Shown here: positions 13,800 through 21,326 of the stretch, in pieces | Position numbering within the stretch: the first letter of the stretch is position 1 | Layout of the letters: the number at the start of each line of letters is the position of its first letter | Origin: Bacillota bacterium | GTDB taxonomy: Bacteria; Bacillota; Clostridia; Christensenellales; CAG-138 | Length of the DNA stretch: 25,249 bases | Direction of reading: 5' to 3' | NCBI GenBank assembly: GCA_023426265.1 | Contig: JAFABA010000189.1 | Span: 1 to 25,249, forward strand | The notes under the pieces: model-generated | Databases searched by the model: none | What the model was told of the DNA's origin: nothing | Seen by the model: only the letters and a program-made list of their open reading frames with translations | Translations under genes and position numbers: made by a program

Positions 13800-15314
13800 T
13801 CAAAACGTTATCGCGTTGATCAATCGTTCCTCGTTGATCTCCTCTTTGGTCAATTCTGCCGTCAGCCGGCCATGCGCAATCGTATAAACACGGTTGCACA
13901 CGCCGATGATTTCGGGCATTTCCGACGAGATGATCATCACGGCTAATCCCGAGTTGGCCAAATCTGCAATGATTTTATGGATCTGTGCCTTTGATCCAAC
14001 GTCAATTCCCTTGGTGGGTTCGTCCATAATCAGCAGCTTGGGCGACATGGACAGCCATTTTCCAAGGACGACCTTTTGCTGGTTCCCGCCGGACAGATAG
14101 ACCGCCAACTGGTCAGGCCCGGTACAGGCGATCGAAAGCTTTTCTTTATAATAGTCGAATGTCTCCCGGCTTTTGCCGATATTTACAATGCCCAGCCTGT
14201 TGGTATAGTCTTTGAGCGTTGCAAGCTGCATGTTATCTTGAAGGGACATGCTCAAAGCGAGCCCTTGATGTTTTCTGTCTTCGGGTACAAGCGCGATGCC
14301 CGCGGAAAGCGAATCCCGCGGAGAGTTGACTTTGATTTCCTTGTTTTCGAAATATATTTTGCCTGAAACGATTTTGCGAAGCCCAAATATCGCCTCAACG
14401 ATTTCGGTACGGCCGGCGCCCATCAATCCGGAAAGGCCGACGACCTCGCCTCTTCTAACATACATATTGATGCCGTCAAAGGCTTGCCCGTCCGATAGAT
14501 TTTCGAGACGGATCACCTCCTCGCCCGGCTCTACAGTGCTTTTGTGGTAGTAGTCCGTGAGCTGGCGGCCGATCATGCTGTTTACGATATCGGAAATTTC
14601 CGATTCCTCCGTATTGAATTCGCCGCTGATCTTTCCATCGCGCAGAACCACGATCCGGTCGGTAATCTGCTTGATTTCGTTCATCTTGTGGCTGATATAG
14701 ATGATGCCGACACCCTTCTGCTTCAAACGCCGGATGTTTTCGAAAAAGACTGCAATTTCCTTATCGGCAAGCGCCGAGGTTGGCTCATCAAAAATGATGA
14801 TTTTCGCGTTCAGCGCAATTGCGCGTCCAATCTCCACCATCTGCTGCTGCGCTATGGACAGGGAGCGTATGGTCGACCTGGGATCGACGTCGCAGTTGAT
14901 CTGCGCAAGCACATTCTGGGCGTCCGCATAGAGTTTTTTCCAGTCCACGGTCTTGTTCTTCTTGGGGAGGGTTCCCAAATACAGGTTTTCTGCAACGCTC
15001 AGATCCATGACCAGGGAGAGCTCCTGGAAAATCATGACGATCCCCTTGTTCTTGGCCTCCACCGGCGCATGGAAATCCACATTTTCGCCCAGGTAAATCA
15101 TTTCTCCCTGGCCGGCGTCCTTGGAATGTACGCCGCAAATAATTTTGGACAGGGTGGATTTTCCGGCGCCGTTTTCACCCAAAAGAGCTAAAACCTCTCC
15201 GCCGTATACTTTGAGATTCACGCCGTCCAAAGCTTTTACACCGGGAAATGTCTTGTGGATATCCCGTATTTCTAAAAGGCACGGCTTTTCCGCCGCATGC
15301 ATGGCCTTATCCAT
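13800..15314 (-). CDS. Two-domain sugar ABC transporter ATPase (second transporter)
   Basis: A 504-residue CUT2-class ATPase. Domain 1 has Walker A GENGAGKST (46-54), Q-loop IFQELS, the SIAQQQMVEIGRA signature region and Walker B IIIFDEPTSA. Domain 2 has the degenerate GLMGAGRTE, signature YLSGGNQQKVVLGKW and Walker B LLIMDEPTKGIDVG. GGAGGT stands 6 bases before the ATG. It lies between its binding protein and the hydrolase. The sequence differs clearly from the ATPase at 72-1595, so the two transporters are not a recent duplication. Confidence 0.95.
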   Translation of the reverse strand: MDKAMHAAEKPCLLEIRDIHKTFPGVKALDGVNLKVYGGEVLALLGENGAGKSTLSKIICGVHSKDAGQGEMIYLGENVDFHAPVEAKNKGIVMIFQELSLVMDLSVAENLYLGTLPKKNKTVDWKKLYADAQNVLAQINCDVDPRSTIRSLSIAQQQMVEIGRAIALNAKIIIFDEPTSALADKEIAVFFENIRRLKQKGVGIIYISHKMNEIKQITDRIVVLRDGKISGEFNTEESEISDIVNSMIGRQLTDYYHKSTVEPGEEVIRLENLSDGQAFDGINMYVRRGEVVGLSGLMGAGRTEIVEAIFGLRKIVSGKIYFENKEIKVNSPRDSLSAGIALVPEDRKHQGLALSMSLQDNMQLATLKDYTNRLGIVNIGKSRETFDYYKEKLSIACTGPDQLAVYLSGGNQQKVVLGKWLSMSPKLLIMDEPTKGIDVGSKAQIHKIIADLANSGLAVMIISSEMPEIIGVCNRVYTIAHGRLTAELTKEEINEERLINAITF

Positions 15315-15342
15315 AGCTTACCTCCGCGCATTCTGTTTGGCG

Positions 15343-15380
15343 CATCCGGCATCAGCGTCTTTTTGCGCCGATGCCGGATG
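15343..15380 (-). other. Stem-loop after the second binding protein gene
   Basis: CATCCGGCATC (15343-15353) and GATGCCGGATG (15370-15380) are perfect 11-bp arms with a 16-base loop. It lies in the 91-base spacer between the binding protein stop and the ATPase start and has no T-run on the minus strand. Its placement matches the hairpin at 1970-1995 after the other binding protein gene, suggesting the same use: raising the binding-protein share of the message. Confidence 0.6.
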
Positions 15381-15405
15381 TCCCGACAGGTTCTTAGTTC
15401 TTACC

Positions 15406-16455
15406 TTACCAAGTGGGGATTTCTGTGTTGTTTGTTTCGATGTATTCCTTCGTGTACAGGGCCAGCGGTACATATTCGATGGCTTTGACCGGTTCGCCTT
15501 TCGCGGCGCGGATCGCGACGTCGATCATCTTCTGCGAGCAGGCAATGGGGGATGAGACGATGTCGTAGGTCAATTCACCGCTGAGCAGGCGTTCGTAACT
15601 TTCCATATTGTGCGCGATACCGGTTACAACGTATTTGCCGGCGAGGTTTGCATCACGGATCGCGTTCAGGATGCCGATGCCATAGCTGTTGCCATGGCTG
15701 AAGACAACGTCAAAGCCATCTGCGCCGTATTTGCTGATATAGCCTTCCATCAACTGCGTTGCGGTCTCGCGGCTGCCTTCGCAGGAGTGGGATTCGATGA
15801 TTTCAACATTTGAGCCCGCGATGCCTATGCGGAATCCCTCGGCGCGCTGCTGGCCCGCCAGCAGGCCTGTCCTATGAGCGATTTCAACAACCTTGACGGT
15901 TTCCTTGCCTGAGTTCTCAAAGTGCTTCACAACAGCCGCACCGAGCAATCTGCCCATTTCTACATTGTCTTCGCCAACATAGCAGGTGACATACTGCATG
16001 CCTTCTTCGGTCAGCGCCATGTTTACGATGACCGGGATACCCGCGTCATACGCCTTTTTTACCGCGGGAACGATTGCATTGACGTCGACGGCCCAAACCA
16101 TCAGCGCGTCAACTTTCTGCTGCACCAAATCTTCCACCTGCGTGATCTGGGTGGGGATATCGCCACCCGGATCCAGCATCATCAGATTGATGCCTTGTTC
16201 CTTGGCATAGCGGATGCTCTCGTTATAGTGCGCGGTGTGGTAAGAGTCTGCGTTGGCGTTACTGAATACAAACCCGATATTCAATGTTTTGCCGTCCGCC
16301 GGAGCCGCCGCGGGCGCCTCGGTAGAGGCGGTTCCATCCGGTGTGCCCGGCGTGCTTGTGGTAGATGGGGTTGAAGCGCCTTCCGAACCGGAAGCGCAGG
16401 CTACAAACATACCCATCATGAGAACCGCGAGTAGGATGCATACGAACTTTTTCAT
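15406..16455 (-). CDS. Sugar-binding lipoprotein of the second ABC transporter
   Basis: A 349-residue solute-binding lipoprotein: MKKFVCILLAVLMMGMFVAC, with the lipidated cysteine at residue 20, is followed by a Ser/Thr/Pro/Ala-rich linker to about residue 54. The ligand domain then begins at LNIGFVFSNANADSYH and shows the type 1 periplasmic-binding fold pattern (VDALMVWAVDVNAIVPAV, AGIPVIVNMALTEEG, VGEDNVEMGRLLG, QQRAEGFRIG). The ATG at 16455 is taken because GGGAGGAAG lies just upstream and it starts the signal peptide; an in-frame ATG at 16494 would add 13 charged residues and overlap the permease end. Ligand unknown. Confidence 0.92.
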   Translation of the reverse strand: MKKFVCILLAVLMMGMFVACASGSEGASTPSTTSTPGTPDGTASTEAPAAAPADGKTLNIGFVFSNANADSYHTAHYNESIRYAKEQGINLMMLDPGGDIPTQITQVEDLVQQKVDALMVWAVDVNAIVPAVKKAYDAGIPVIVNMALTEEGMQYVTCYVGEDNVEMGRLLGAAVVKHFENSGKETVKVVEIAHRTGLLAGQQRAEGFRIGIAGSNVEIIESHSCEGSRETATQLMEGYISKYGADGFDVVFSHGNSYGIGILNAIRDANLAGKYVVTGIAHNMESYERLLSGELTYDIVSSPIACSQKMIDVAIRAAKGEPVKAIEYVPLALYTKEYIETNNTEIPTW

Positions 16456-16490
16456 TTTCTTCCTCCCTTTCTGAATTAACGACTCTATGC

Positions 16491-17480
16491 TCATTCACTT
16501 GCCGGCCCCGATTTCAATCGCTTTTTCTTTTTGAGATTGCTCATCGTGGCCGGGTTAATGACGGAGTCCATATATAAAGTGCCAATGAGGATCAGCCCCG
16601 TAATCAACGGGTCATAGACTGCGCTGATCTTAAGCAGGTTAAAGACGTTCTGAATGATGGTTAAGACCAGCACGCCTCCCAATGTGTAAAACGCATTGCC
16701 AATGCCGCCAATTAACTTTGTGCCGCCCAGCACTACCATTACGATGACAATAAAGTGCGTATCGGGCCAACCCATATTGGGATAGGAGGCGGAAGTACGG
16801 GCTGCCATTAAAATGCCTCCCAGTGCAGCGCCAAGCGAACAGATCATGAAGTTCGCAATGGCGGTTCGCTGCACATTGATGCCTGCATTGGATGCCGCTT
16901 CTTTGTTTCCGCCTACGGCATAGGTGTTGCGGCCATGGGTTGTTCTGCGCAGCACAAAATCGGCCACGAGTACCAGAATACCAAATACAATGAACAGGTT
17001 TGGGATCTGCAGAAAATAGCCGGAGCCAAATTCTATGAATCGGGTATCCGTCGCACTGACCGGAATGCCGCCGGTATACAGGAACATCGAGCCCCGGCAA
17101 CCAAGCATGGAGGCCAGTGTGGCGATAAAGGTATTGATCCCGACCTTGACTACTAAAAAACCGTTGATCAATCCCACAATCAAAGCCACGATGATCGCAA
17201 ACCCGATACCGGCCCAAACGCTGTAGCTTAGCTGCATTTTAACCGTCAATGCGCCGGACAGGCCCATTAAAGCGCCGACCGAAAGATCCCGGTAGCCGGT
17301 AAGGATGAGAAAGGTGGCCCCCAACGCGATAATCCCCTGAATGGACGATTGTGTGAGCAAATTGCGTATGTTTCCGAATGTCATAAAATTCGGCGTCAAA
17401 ATCGACGCTACAGCAATGAATGCAGCTAAAATCAGAACGATTGGATTCTTTCTTAAGAAGTTCACAATTTTCTCGCCCAT
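16491..17480 (-). CDS. Sugar ABC transporter permease (CUT2/RbsC type), second of a pair
   Basis: A 329-residue integral membrane protein with repeated hydrophobic segments across its length, as in BPD_transp_2 permeases. The region corresponding to the conserved GG-[IN]-DLSVGA motif reads TGYRDLSVGALMGL (61-74), a variant in the second glycine. GGNKEAASNAGINV and VLGGTKLIGGIGN mark the cytoplasmic loops of the family. A basic tail (KKKKRLKSG) ends it. The ATG shares one base with the stop of the preceding permease (TAATG), so the two are translationally coupled and probably form a heterodimeric channel. Confidence 0.93.
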   Translation of the reverse strand: MGEKIVNFLRKNPIVLILAAFIAVASILTPNFMTFGNIRNLLTQSSIQGIIALGATFLILTGYRDLSVGALMGLSGALTVKMQLSYSVWAGIGFAIIVALIVGLINGFLVVKVGINTFIATLASMLGCRGSMFLYTGGIPVSATDTRFIEFGSGYFLQIPNLFIVFGILVLVADFVLRRTTHGRNTYAVGGNKEAASNAGINVQRTAIANFMICSLGAALGGILMAARTSASYPNMGWPDTHFIVIVMVVLGGTKLIGGIGNAFYTLGGVLVLTIIQNVFNLLKISAVYDPLITGLILIGTLYMDSVINPATMSNLKKKKRLKSGPASE

Positions 17481-18436
17481 TACTTGCTAGACCTCCTTTT
17501 CGATGCAATATCGATCCATACAACAGCCACGATAATCACGCACTGCGCGATCCACTGAATATAATCACTCCAGCCCAGCAGAAGGAAGCCGTTTTTCAAT
17601 ATGCCGATAATGAGTACGCCGATAAAGCTCTTCAGGATATTGCCCGATCCGCCCATTAAGCTGGTACCGCCTAATATAACGCCGGTCAGCGCATCGAATT
17701 CCATGCCGACCCCGGCGTCGGTCATACCCGCAAGACTGCGCGATGTAAGCACAAGGCCGCCTATCGCCGCGAACAGGCCGGACAGCATGTAGGAACGCAT
17801 AATGACTTTTTTGCTGCTTATTCCGGAATAATTGCTGCATAACGGATTGTTTCCCACCGCAATGATCCGCTTGCCATACAGGCTTTTACTCAGAATGAAC
17901 TGCATGATCGCAATCAGGCTGATGCAAATGATGAGAGGAAGCGGGATCCCCGCCACCGCTCCGCGCGAAAGATCGTAGAACCAGGGGGCTGGCTGGCGGA
18001 TGCCATAGTACATGTTGCCTGTATAGATAAGCGCGGTAGCCGTAATGATGTTCTGCATGCCTAAGGTCGTGATCATACCGTTGAGCTTTAGGTACCCCAC
18101 CAGAAATCCTGTAATACAGCCGCACAACAGACCGATTGCCAGCGCGATGATAACGGCGGGCAGAGGTCCTACTTGATCGTGCATTCTCACGGTAACTACG
18201 GTAATCAGCGAAACGATGGCGCCTATGGACAGATCCATGTTGCCGCCGACCACCACAAATGTGAGGCCGATTGCCAGCATACCCACAATAGTAACCTGCC
18301 GCAGGATCAAAAGCAGATTATCAAGCTGAAAGAATCTGTCTGACGATAACGAAAACGCTAATACAATCGCCACCAATATGACGAACAATACTTGCTTCTT
18401 GAGCATAACTGCAATTTTTTTTTGCATACGCTTCAC
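17480..18436 (-). CDS. Sugar ABC transporter permease (CUT2/RbsC type), first of a pair
   Basis: A 318-residue membrane protein with about eight to ten hydrophobic segments. VVVGGNMDLSIGAIVSL (61-77) is the canonical family motif, and VGNNPLCSNYSGIS with VILGGTSLMGGSGN are the conserved loops. The start is uncertain: GTG at 18436 sits 3 bases after AAGGAGG, while an ATG at 18427 sits 12 bases after it; both give the same membrane protein. It follows the hexulose-phosphate-synthase-like gene after 81 bases and overlaps the next permease by one base. Confidence 0.92.
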   Translation of the reverse strand: MKRMQKKIAVMLKKQVLFVILVAIVLAFSLSSDRFFQLDNLLLILRQVTIVGMLAIGLTFVVVGGNMDLSIGAIVSLITVVTVRMHDQVGPLPAVIIALAIGLLCGCITGFLVGYLKLNGMITTLGMQNIITATALIYTGNMYYGIRQPAPWFYDLSRGAVAGIPLPLIICISLIAIMQFILSKSLYGKRIIAVGNNPLCSNYSGISSKKVIMRSYMLSGLFAAIGGLVLTSRSLAGMTDAGVGMEFDALTGVILGGTSLMGGSGNILKSFIGVLIIGILKNGFLLLGWSDYIQWIAQCVIIVAVVWIDIASKRRSSK

Positions 18437-18517
18437 TTGCCTCCTTGGATGCGACAGCCCTTAAAAAGTGGCTGTTACCTGAATGATGCGGAGCCGTCTA
18501 ACACTCCGAACGATCGG

Positions 18518-19198
18518 TCAGTTCGTGAACGCCTTTACACGCTTTACAATGTCATGGAGAATTGCTTCATATTCGTCATTTGCGGCAAATTCATTGCCAC
18601 GGATGACGAGGGGCGCGCCGATTACCAAAGACGATGCGCCCATCTTGACGCAGTCGATCGCCTGCTCGATAGATAATCCGCCAACCGCCTGGACCGGGAT
18701 GCTTACAGCGTCCAGCACCGCCTTAAGATCGGTGAGCGGGGTGCTGCCCGACACATGGTTCCGTTCATCAAAGCCGGTGTGAAGAATGATCCAATCAACG
18801 CCAAGATCCTGCATCGCTTTTGCCGCTTCGGCCTTGTTAGGGGAATTCAGTACGTCAGCCATGACATAGCCGTTATACGACTTGGCCATCTTAACCATTT
18901 CTTTTACGGACGCCCAATGTGCCTGGCTCATCACGACCACATGCGTAGCGCCGGCTTTCAGCATCATTTCCGCTTCCAGACCTGCGCCATCCATTGTTTT
19001 TAAGTCTGCAACAATCGGCTTGTCCGGAAATGCCTCACGAAGATGTCTGATCGCATGTACTCCTTCGCCCAGAATAAGCGGCGTTCCGGCTTCGATCCAG
19101 TCGATGCCGGCGCGAACGGCGCCTTTTGCGATGTCAAGCGCTTCTGCTACATTGGTAACGTCCAGGGAAACTTGGGTGTACACTGTTCTGTTCATCAT
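18518..19198 (-). CDS. 3-hexulose-6-phosphate synthase-like enzyme (OMP decarboxylase superfamily)
   Basis: A 226-residue TIM barrel of the HPS/3-keto-L-gulonate-6-phosphate decarboxylase (KGPDC) group. Asp13, Glu36 and the signature Asp65-x-Lys67-x-x-Asp70 (ADLKTMDG) are present, with His140 in ILHTGFDE. At positions known to separate the two activities it is HPS-like: Asp115 where KGPDC has Glu112, Phe143 where KGPDC has Arg139, and Val172 where KGPDC appears to have Thr169. HPS condenses formaldehyde with ribulose-5-phosphate, or releases it in reverse. No 6-phospho-3-hexuloisomerase is in the window, so this may be an HPS-like lyase on another 3-keto sugar phosphate. AAGGAAG precedes two adjacent ATGs (19198 and 19195). 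It is the first gene of the second leftward operon. Confidence 0.85.
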   Translation of the reverse strand: MMNRTVYTQVSLDVTNVAEALDIAKGAVRAGIDWIEAGTPLILGEGVHAIRHLREAFPDKPIVADLKTMDGAGLEAEMMLKAGATHVVVMSQAHWASVKEMVKMAKSYNGYVMADVLNSPNKAEAAKAMQDLGVDWIILHTGFDERNHVSGSTPLTDLKAVLDAVSIPVQAVGGLSIEQAIDCVKMGASSLVIGAPLVIRGNEFAANDEYEAILHDIVKRVKAFTN

Positions 19199-19379
19199 GC
19201 ATACTTCCTTTATAGAATAGTTTAATTTATTTAAATGGATTGAATATCTAGCCATAACCGGTTATAAGGCAATCGGTAATAAGCGCAGGAGGCATTTCCT
19301 GCATCCATCTTTGGATAATCATATGGTTTACGAGAATAATGGTGGTTTTGAAATTGATCTTACAAATTAACAAATTTAC
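19199..19379 (-). promoter_or_regulatory. Long structured leader of the second leftward operon
   Basis: From the proposed start near 19379 the message would have about 180 untranslated bases. They contain GCAGGA/TCCTGC (19285-19302), ATCC/GGAT (19303-19316) and the perfect 12-base palindrome ATAACCGGTTAT (19254-19265). No terminator-type T-run is seen, and I do not recognise a known riboswitch. Part of the 387-base divergent spacer 19199-19585. Confidence 0.4.
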
Positions 19380-19383
19380 AAAT
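19360..19383 (-). promoter_or_regulatory. Operator: three tandem octamers (ATTTGTAA, ATTTGTTA, ATTTGTAA)
   Basis: On the minus strand three adjacent octamers occupy 19383-19376, 19375-19368 and 19367-19360, starting 2 bases past the -10 of the leftward promoter. The same unit occurs twice in the same place at the rightward promoter. Probable binding sites of the adjacent GntR-type regulator, overlapping the transcription start and so likely repressing. Confidence 0.7.
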
Positions 19384-19385
19384 TC

Positions 19386-19414
19386 ATTATAAAGAGTACT
19401 TTTTGATCTGTCAA
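19386..19414 (-). promoter_or_regulatory. Consensus sigma-A promoter, leftward operon
   Basis: On the minus strand a perfect TTGACA (19414-19409), 17-base spacer and perfect TATAAT (19391-19386). Transcription would start near 19379 inside the octamer array. Confidence 0.85.
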
Positions 19415-19519
19415 CAATAAATATTGGAACGATATTTAATCTGAGAAGTCAGTGATTTAGGGGATTTTTCAAACCGGCTGTACCGTATGGGGCAAAGATT
19501 TTTGCAAATATTTTTTCCC

Positions 19520-19548
19520 TTGACATGGAGATATACGTTAAATATAAT
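19520..19548 (+). promoter_or_regulatory. Consensus sigma-A promoter of the GntR-epimerase operon
   Basis: A perfect TTGACA (19520-19525), 17-base spacer and perfect TATAAT (19543-19548). Transcription would start near 19555, about 30 bases before the regulator start. Confidence 0.85.
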
Positions 19549-19550
19549 GA

Positions 19551-19566
19551 ATTTGTAAATTTGTAA
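19551..19566 (+). promoter_or_regulatory. Operator: two tandem ATTTGTAA octamers
   Basis: ATTTGTAA at 19551-19558 and again at 19559-19566, beginning 2 bases after the -10. The flanks (TATAATGA before, GAT-AATTT after) are also shared with the mirror-image site at 19351-19391. This gives the regulator a means to repress its own operon. Confidence 0.7.
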
Positions 19567-19585
19567 GATTAATTTTGAGGTGCGT

Positions 19586-20323
19586 ATGTTTAAATCAGCG
19601 AACCGAATGACTATTGGCGACAATGTTCTAAATCAGTTTATTGATCTGCTCAGTAGTGGCGTATATAAGCCTGGAGAAAAGCTACCCACCGAAATGGAGA
19701 TGTGCGAGGCGCTGCAGGTCAGCAGGCCGGTGCTGCGGGAAGTGCTGAGCGCGCTCAGGTATATGGGGTATCTGGAATCGGTGCAGGGCGGAGGGACATA
19801 TATATGTAAAATGCCTTTAAACGCCACCATGTCCGACATCAAGCTTAGGCTTGCGCTGGAAAAAACGCAGTTGATGGAACTTTGGGAGCTGCGGTATATC
19901 CTGGAGGTACAGGTGGCGGGGTTAGCTGCCGAGCGCGCAACTGATGAGGAGATTGCTGAAATCTGGGCCGCATTTGAAAAGTACGAGAATAATGTAAAGG
20001 AAGGCGGCAATAATGCCGCGACGATACATTCCACGCAGAATTTTCATAATATGATTGCAAAAGCGGCGCATAACGATATGCTCATGGATATGCTGGAGAG
20101 CATCGCAAATTTGCTGTCCCTGTCCAGGGAGAAAAGTATACAGGTGAAGGGATCCAGCATAAGAGCGGCGGGGTACCACCGGAAGATCGCCCAAGCGATT
20201 GCGGACAGGGATGCGCGCCGCGTCAAAGCGGCCATGCGGGAGCATCTTTTGGATGTAAAGCGCGATTTAATCGCCTATCTCGTGCAGCAAGGCGAGGACG
20301 TCAGCGATGAAAGCATCATATAA
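19586..20323 (+). CDS. GntR-family (FadR/FCD subfamily) transcriptional regulator
   Basis: A 245-residue regulator. Residues 10-75 are the winged helix-turn-helix (SGVYKPGEKLPTEMEM, LQVSRPVLREVLSALRYMGY, QGGGTY), and residues from about 90 to 235 the all-helical FCD effector domain. Metal-site histidines of the domain are His154 (QNFHNMI), His198 (AAGYHRKI) and His220 (MREHLLD), but the usual aspartate four residues before the first is Thr150, so metal binding may be altered. ATG at 19586 is favoured, with GAGG 5 bases upstream; GTG at 19580 is too near that site. It heads the rightward operon and probably controls both promoters via the ATTTGTAA octamers. Confidence 0.92.
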   Translation: MFKSANRMTIGDNVLNQFIDLLSSGVYKPGEKLPTEMEMCEALQVSRPVLREVLSALRYMGYLESVQGGGTYICKMPLNATMSDIKLRLALEKTQLMELWELRYILEVQVAGLAAERATDEEIAEIWAAFEKYENNVKEGGNNAATIHSTQNFHNMIAKAAHNDMLMDMLESIANLLSLSREKSIQVKGSSIRAAGYHRKIAQAIADRDARRVKAAMREHLLDVKRDLIAYLVQQGEDVSDESII

Positions 20324-20491
20324 ACGTCATTTAAGAGTCTAAGCGGTTAGCATATCAAAATACCAATAAGGTATTAACTGATCACGAAAAATGCCGGCTT
20401 TTTTTAATATGCCTGCGTTGTTTCGTTTACCCTAAAATAACCCCGAATATCTGCGCTGCGTTTGAGCAGACAGTATCAAGGAGAATGCCTA

Positions 20492-21322
20492 ATGAAGTAC
20501 GGATTATGCACGAGTATGGTTTCCTTAAATCCAAACGGCATCGGTATTGAGTTTGCATCCACGGTAAAGCGCCTTGGATATGATTATATAGAATTGCCGC
20601 TGGCGGAATTATCGGCGCTTTCGGACCTTGAGTTTTCCGAACTGAGAAGTTTCCTAAACAATTTGGAACTTACTTGCGAGGCGTGCAACAATTTTTTCCC
20701 GAAATCTTTTCGTCTTACCGGCCCCAATGTAGATCTGCCGGCCATTCGGGAATATATCGGCCGCGCCCTGGAGCGTGCGGCACAGCTCCAGACCAATGTT
20801 GTTGTATTTGGCAGCGGCGCCGCAAAGCGGGTGCCGGAAGGGTTTGCGCATGAGCGCGCGTTTGAGCAGCTCGTATCGCTGCTGCAGGATATCGATCGTA
20901 CTGCAGATCAATATGGAGTCACCATTGCGCTTGAACCCCTAGAGTCGCGCGAATGCAATATTATCAACACCTTCAAAGAGGCCGGCGTCTTGGCGACAGC
21001 TTCCCGGTTCGACCATATCAGAGTGCTTGCGGATTATTACCACATGACATGGGAGCGGGAATCGCCCCGCATACTTGTGGAAAAATCGAATCTGCTCGCG
21101 CATGTACACTTTTCCTGCCCGTACCGGCCCGGAGTTGGGGAGCGCGTTGCTCCTGCCATTGGCGATGGATGGAATTATGATGATTTCTTCAGTGCTCTCA
21201 AAGAAGCCGAATATAACGGCAGGATCAGCATTGAAGCCTATTCACGGGATGTGGAACATCACGCAAAGGATGCCCTTGTCTTTTTAAAGGGCATATTCTC
21301 AAATGAGGAAAGCGAGGATTGA
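20492..21322 (+). CDS. Sugar (phosphate) isomerase/epimerase, AP-endonuclease-2-like TIM barrel
   Basis: A 276-residue xylose-isomerase-like TIM barrel of the type that includes D-tagatose 3-epimerase and hydroxypyruvate isomerase. Candidate metal ligands follow the Glu-Asp-His-Glu order: Glu148 (ALEPLE), Asp181 (LADYYH), His206 (HVHFSCP) and Glu248 (SIEAY). The ATG at 20492 is preceded by AAGGAG; an upstream in-frame TTG at 20462 has no such site. It follows the regulator after 168 bases without a clear terminator. Epimerisation at C3 of a ketose or ketose phosphate is the likely reaction; the substrate is unknown. Confidence 0.88.
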   Translation: MKYGLCTSMVSLNPNGIGIEFASTVKRLGYDYIELPLAELSALSDLEFSELRSFLNNLELTCEACNNFFPKSFRLTGPNVDLPAIREYIGRALERAAQLQTNVVVFGSGAAKRVPEGFAHERAFEQLVSLLQDIDRTADQYGVTIALEPLESRECNIINTFKEAGVLATASRFDHIRVLADYYHMTWERESPRILVEKSNLLAHVHFSCPYRPGVGERVAPAIGDGWNYDDFFSALKEAEYNGRISIEAYSRDVEHHAKDALVFLKGIFSNEESED

Positions 21323-21326
21323 ACAT

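Noticed and set aside
18518..19198. 3-keto-L-gulonate-6-phosphate decarboxylase (UlaD/SgbH)
   Set aside because: The discriminating Glu, Arg and Thr of KGPDC are Asp, Phe and Val here and the segment reads HTGFD as in HPS. Kept only as an alternative.
19360..19566. Short CRISPR-like or mobile-element repeats
   Set aside because: The units are 8 bases, contiguous without spacers, and placed exactly at two promoters, which fits operators. No transposase, integrase or cas gene is present in the window.
20391..20409. Terminator after the GntR gene (AAAAATGCCGGCTTTTTTT)
   Set aside because: The sequence is nearly self-complementary without room for a loop, so the usable stem is short. Downstream genes probably read through from the same promoter.
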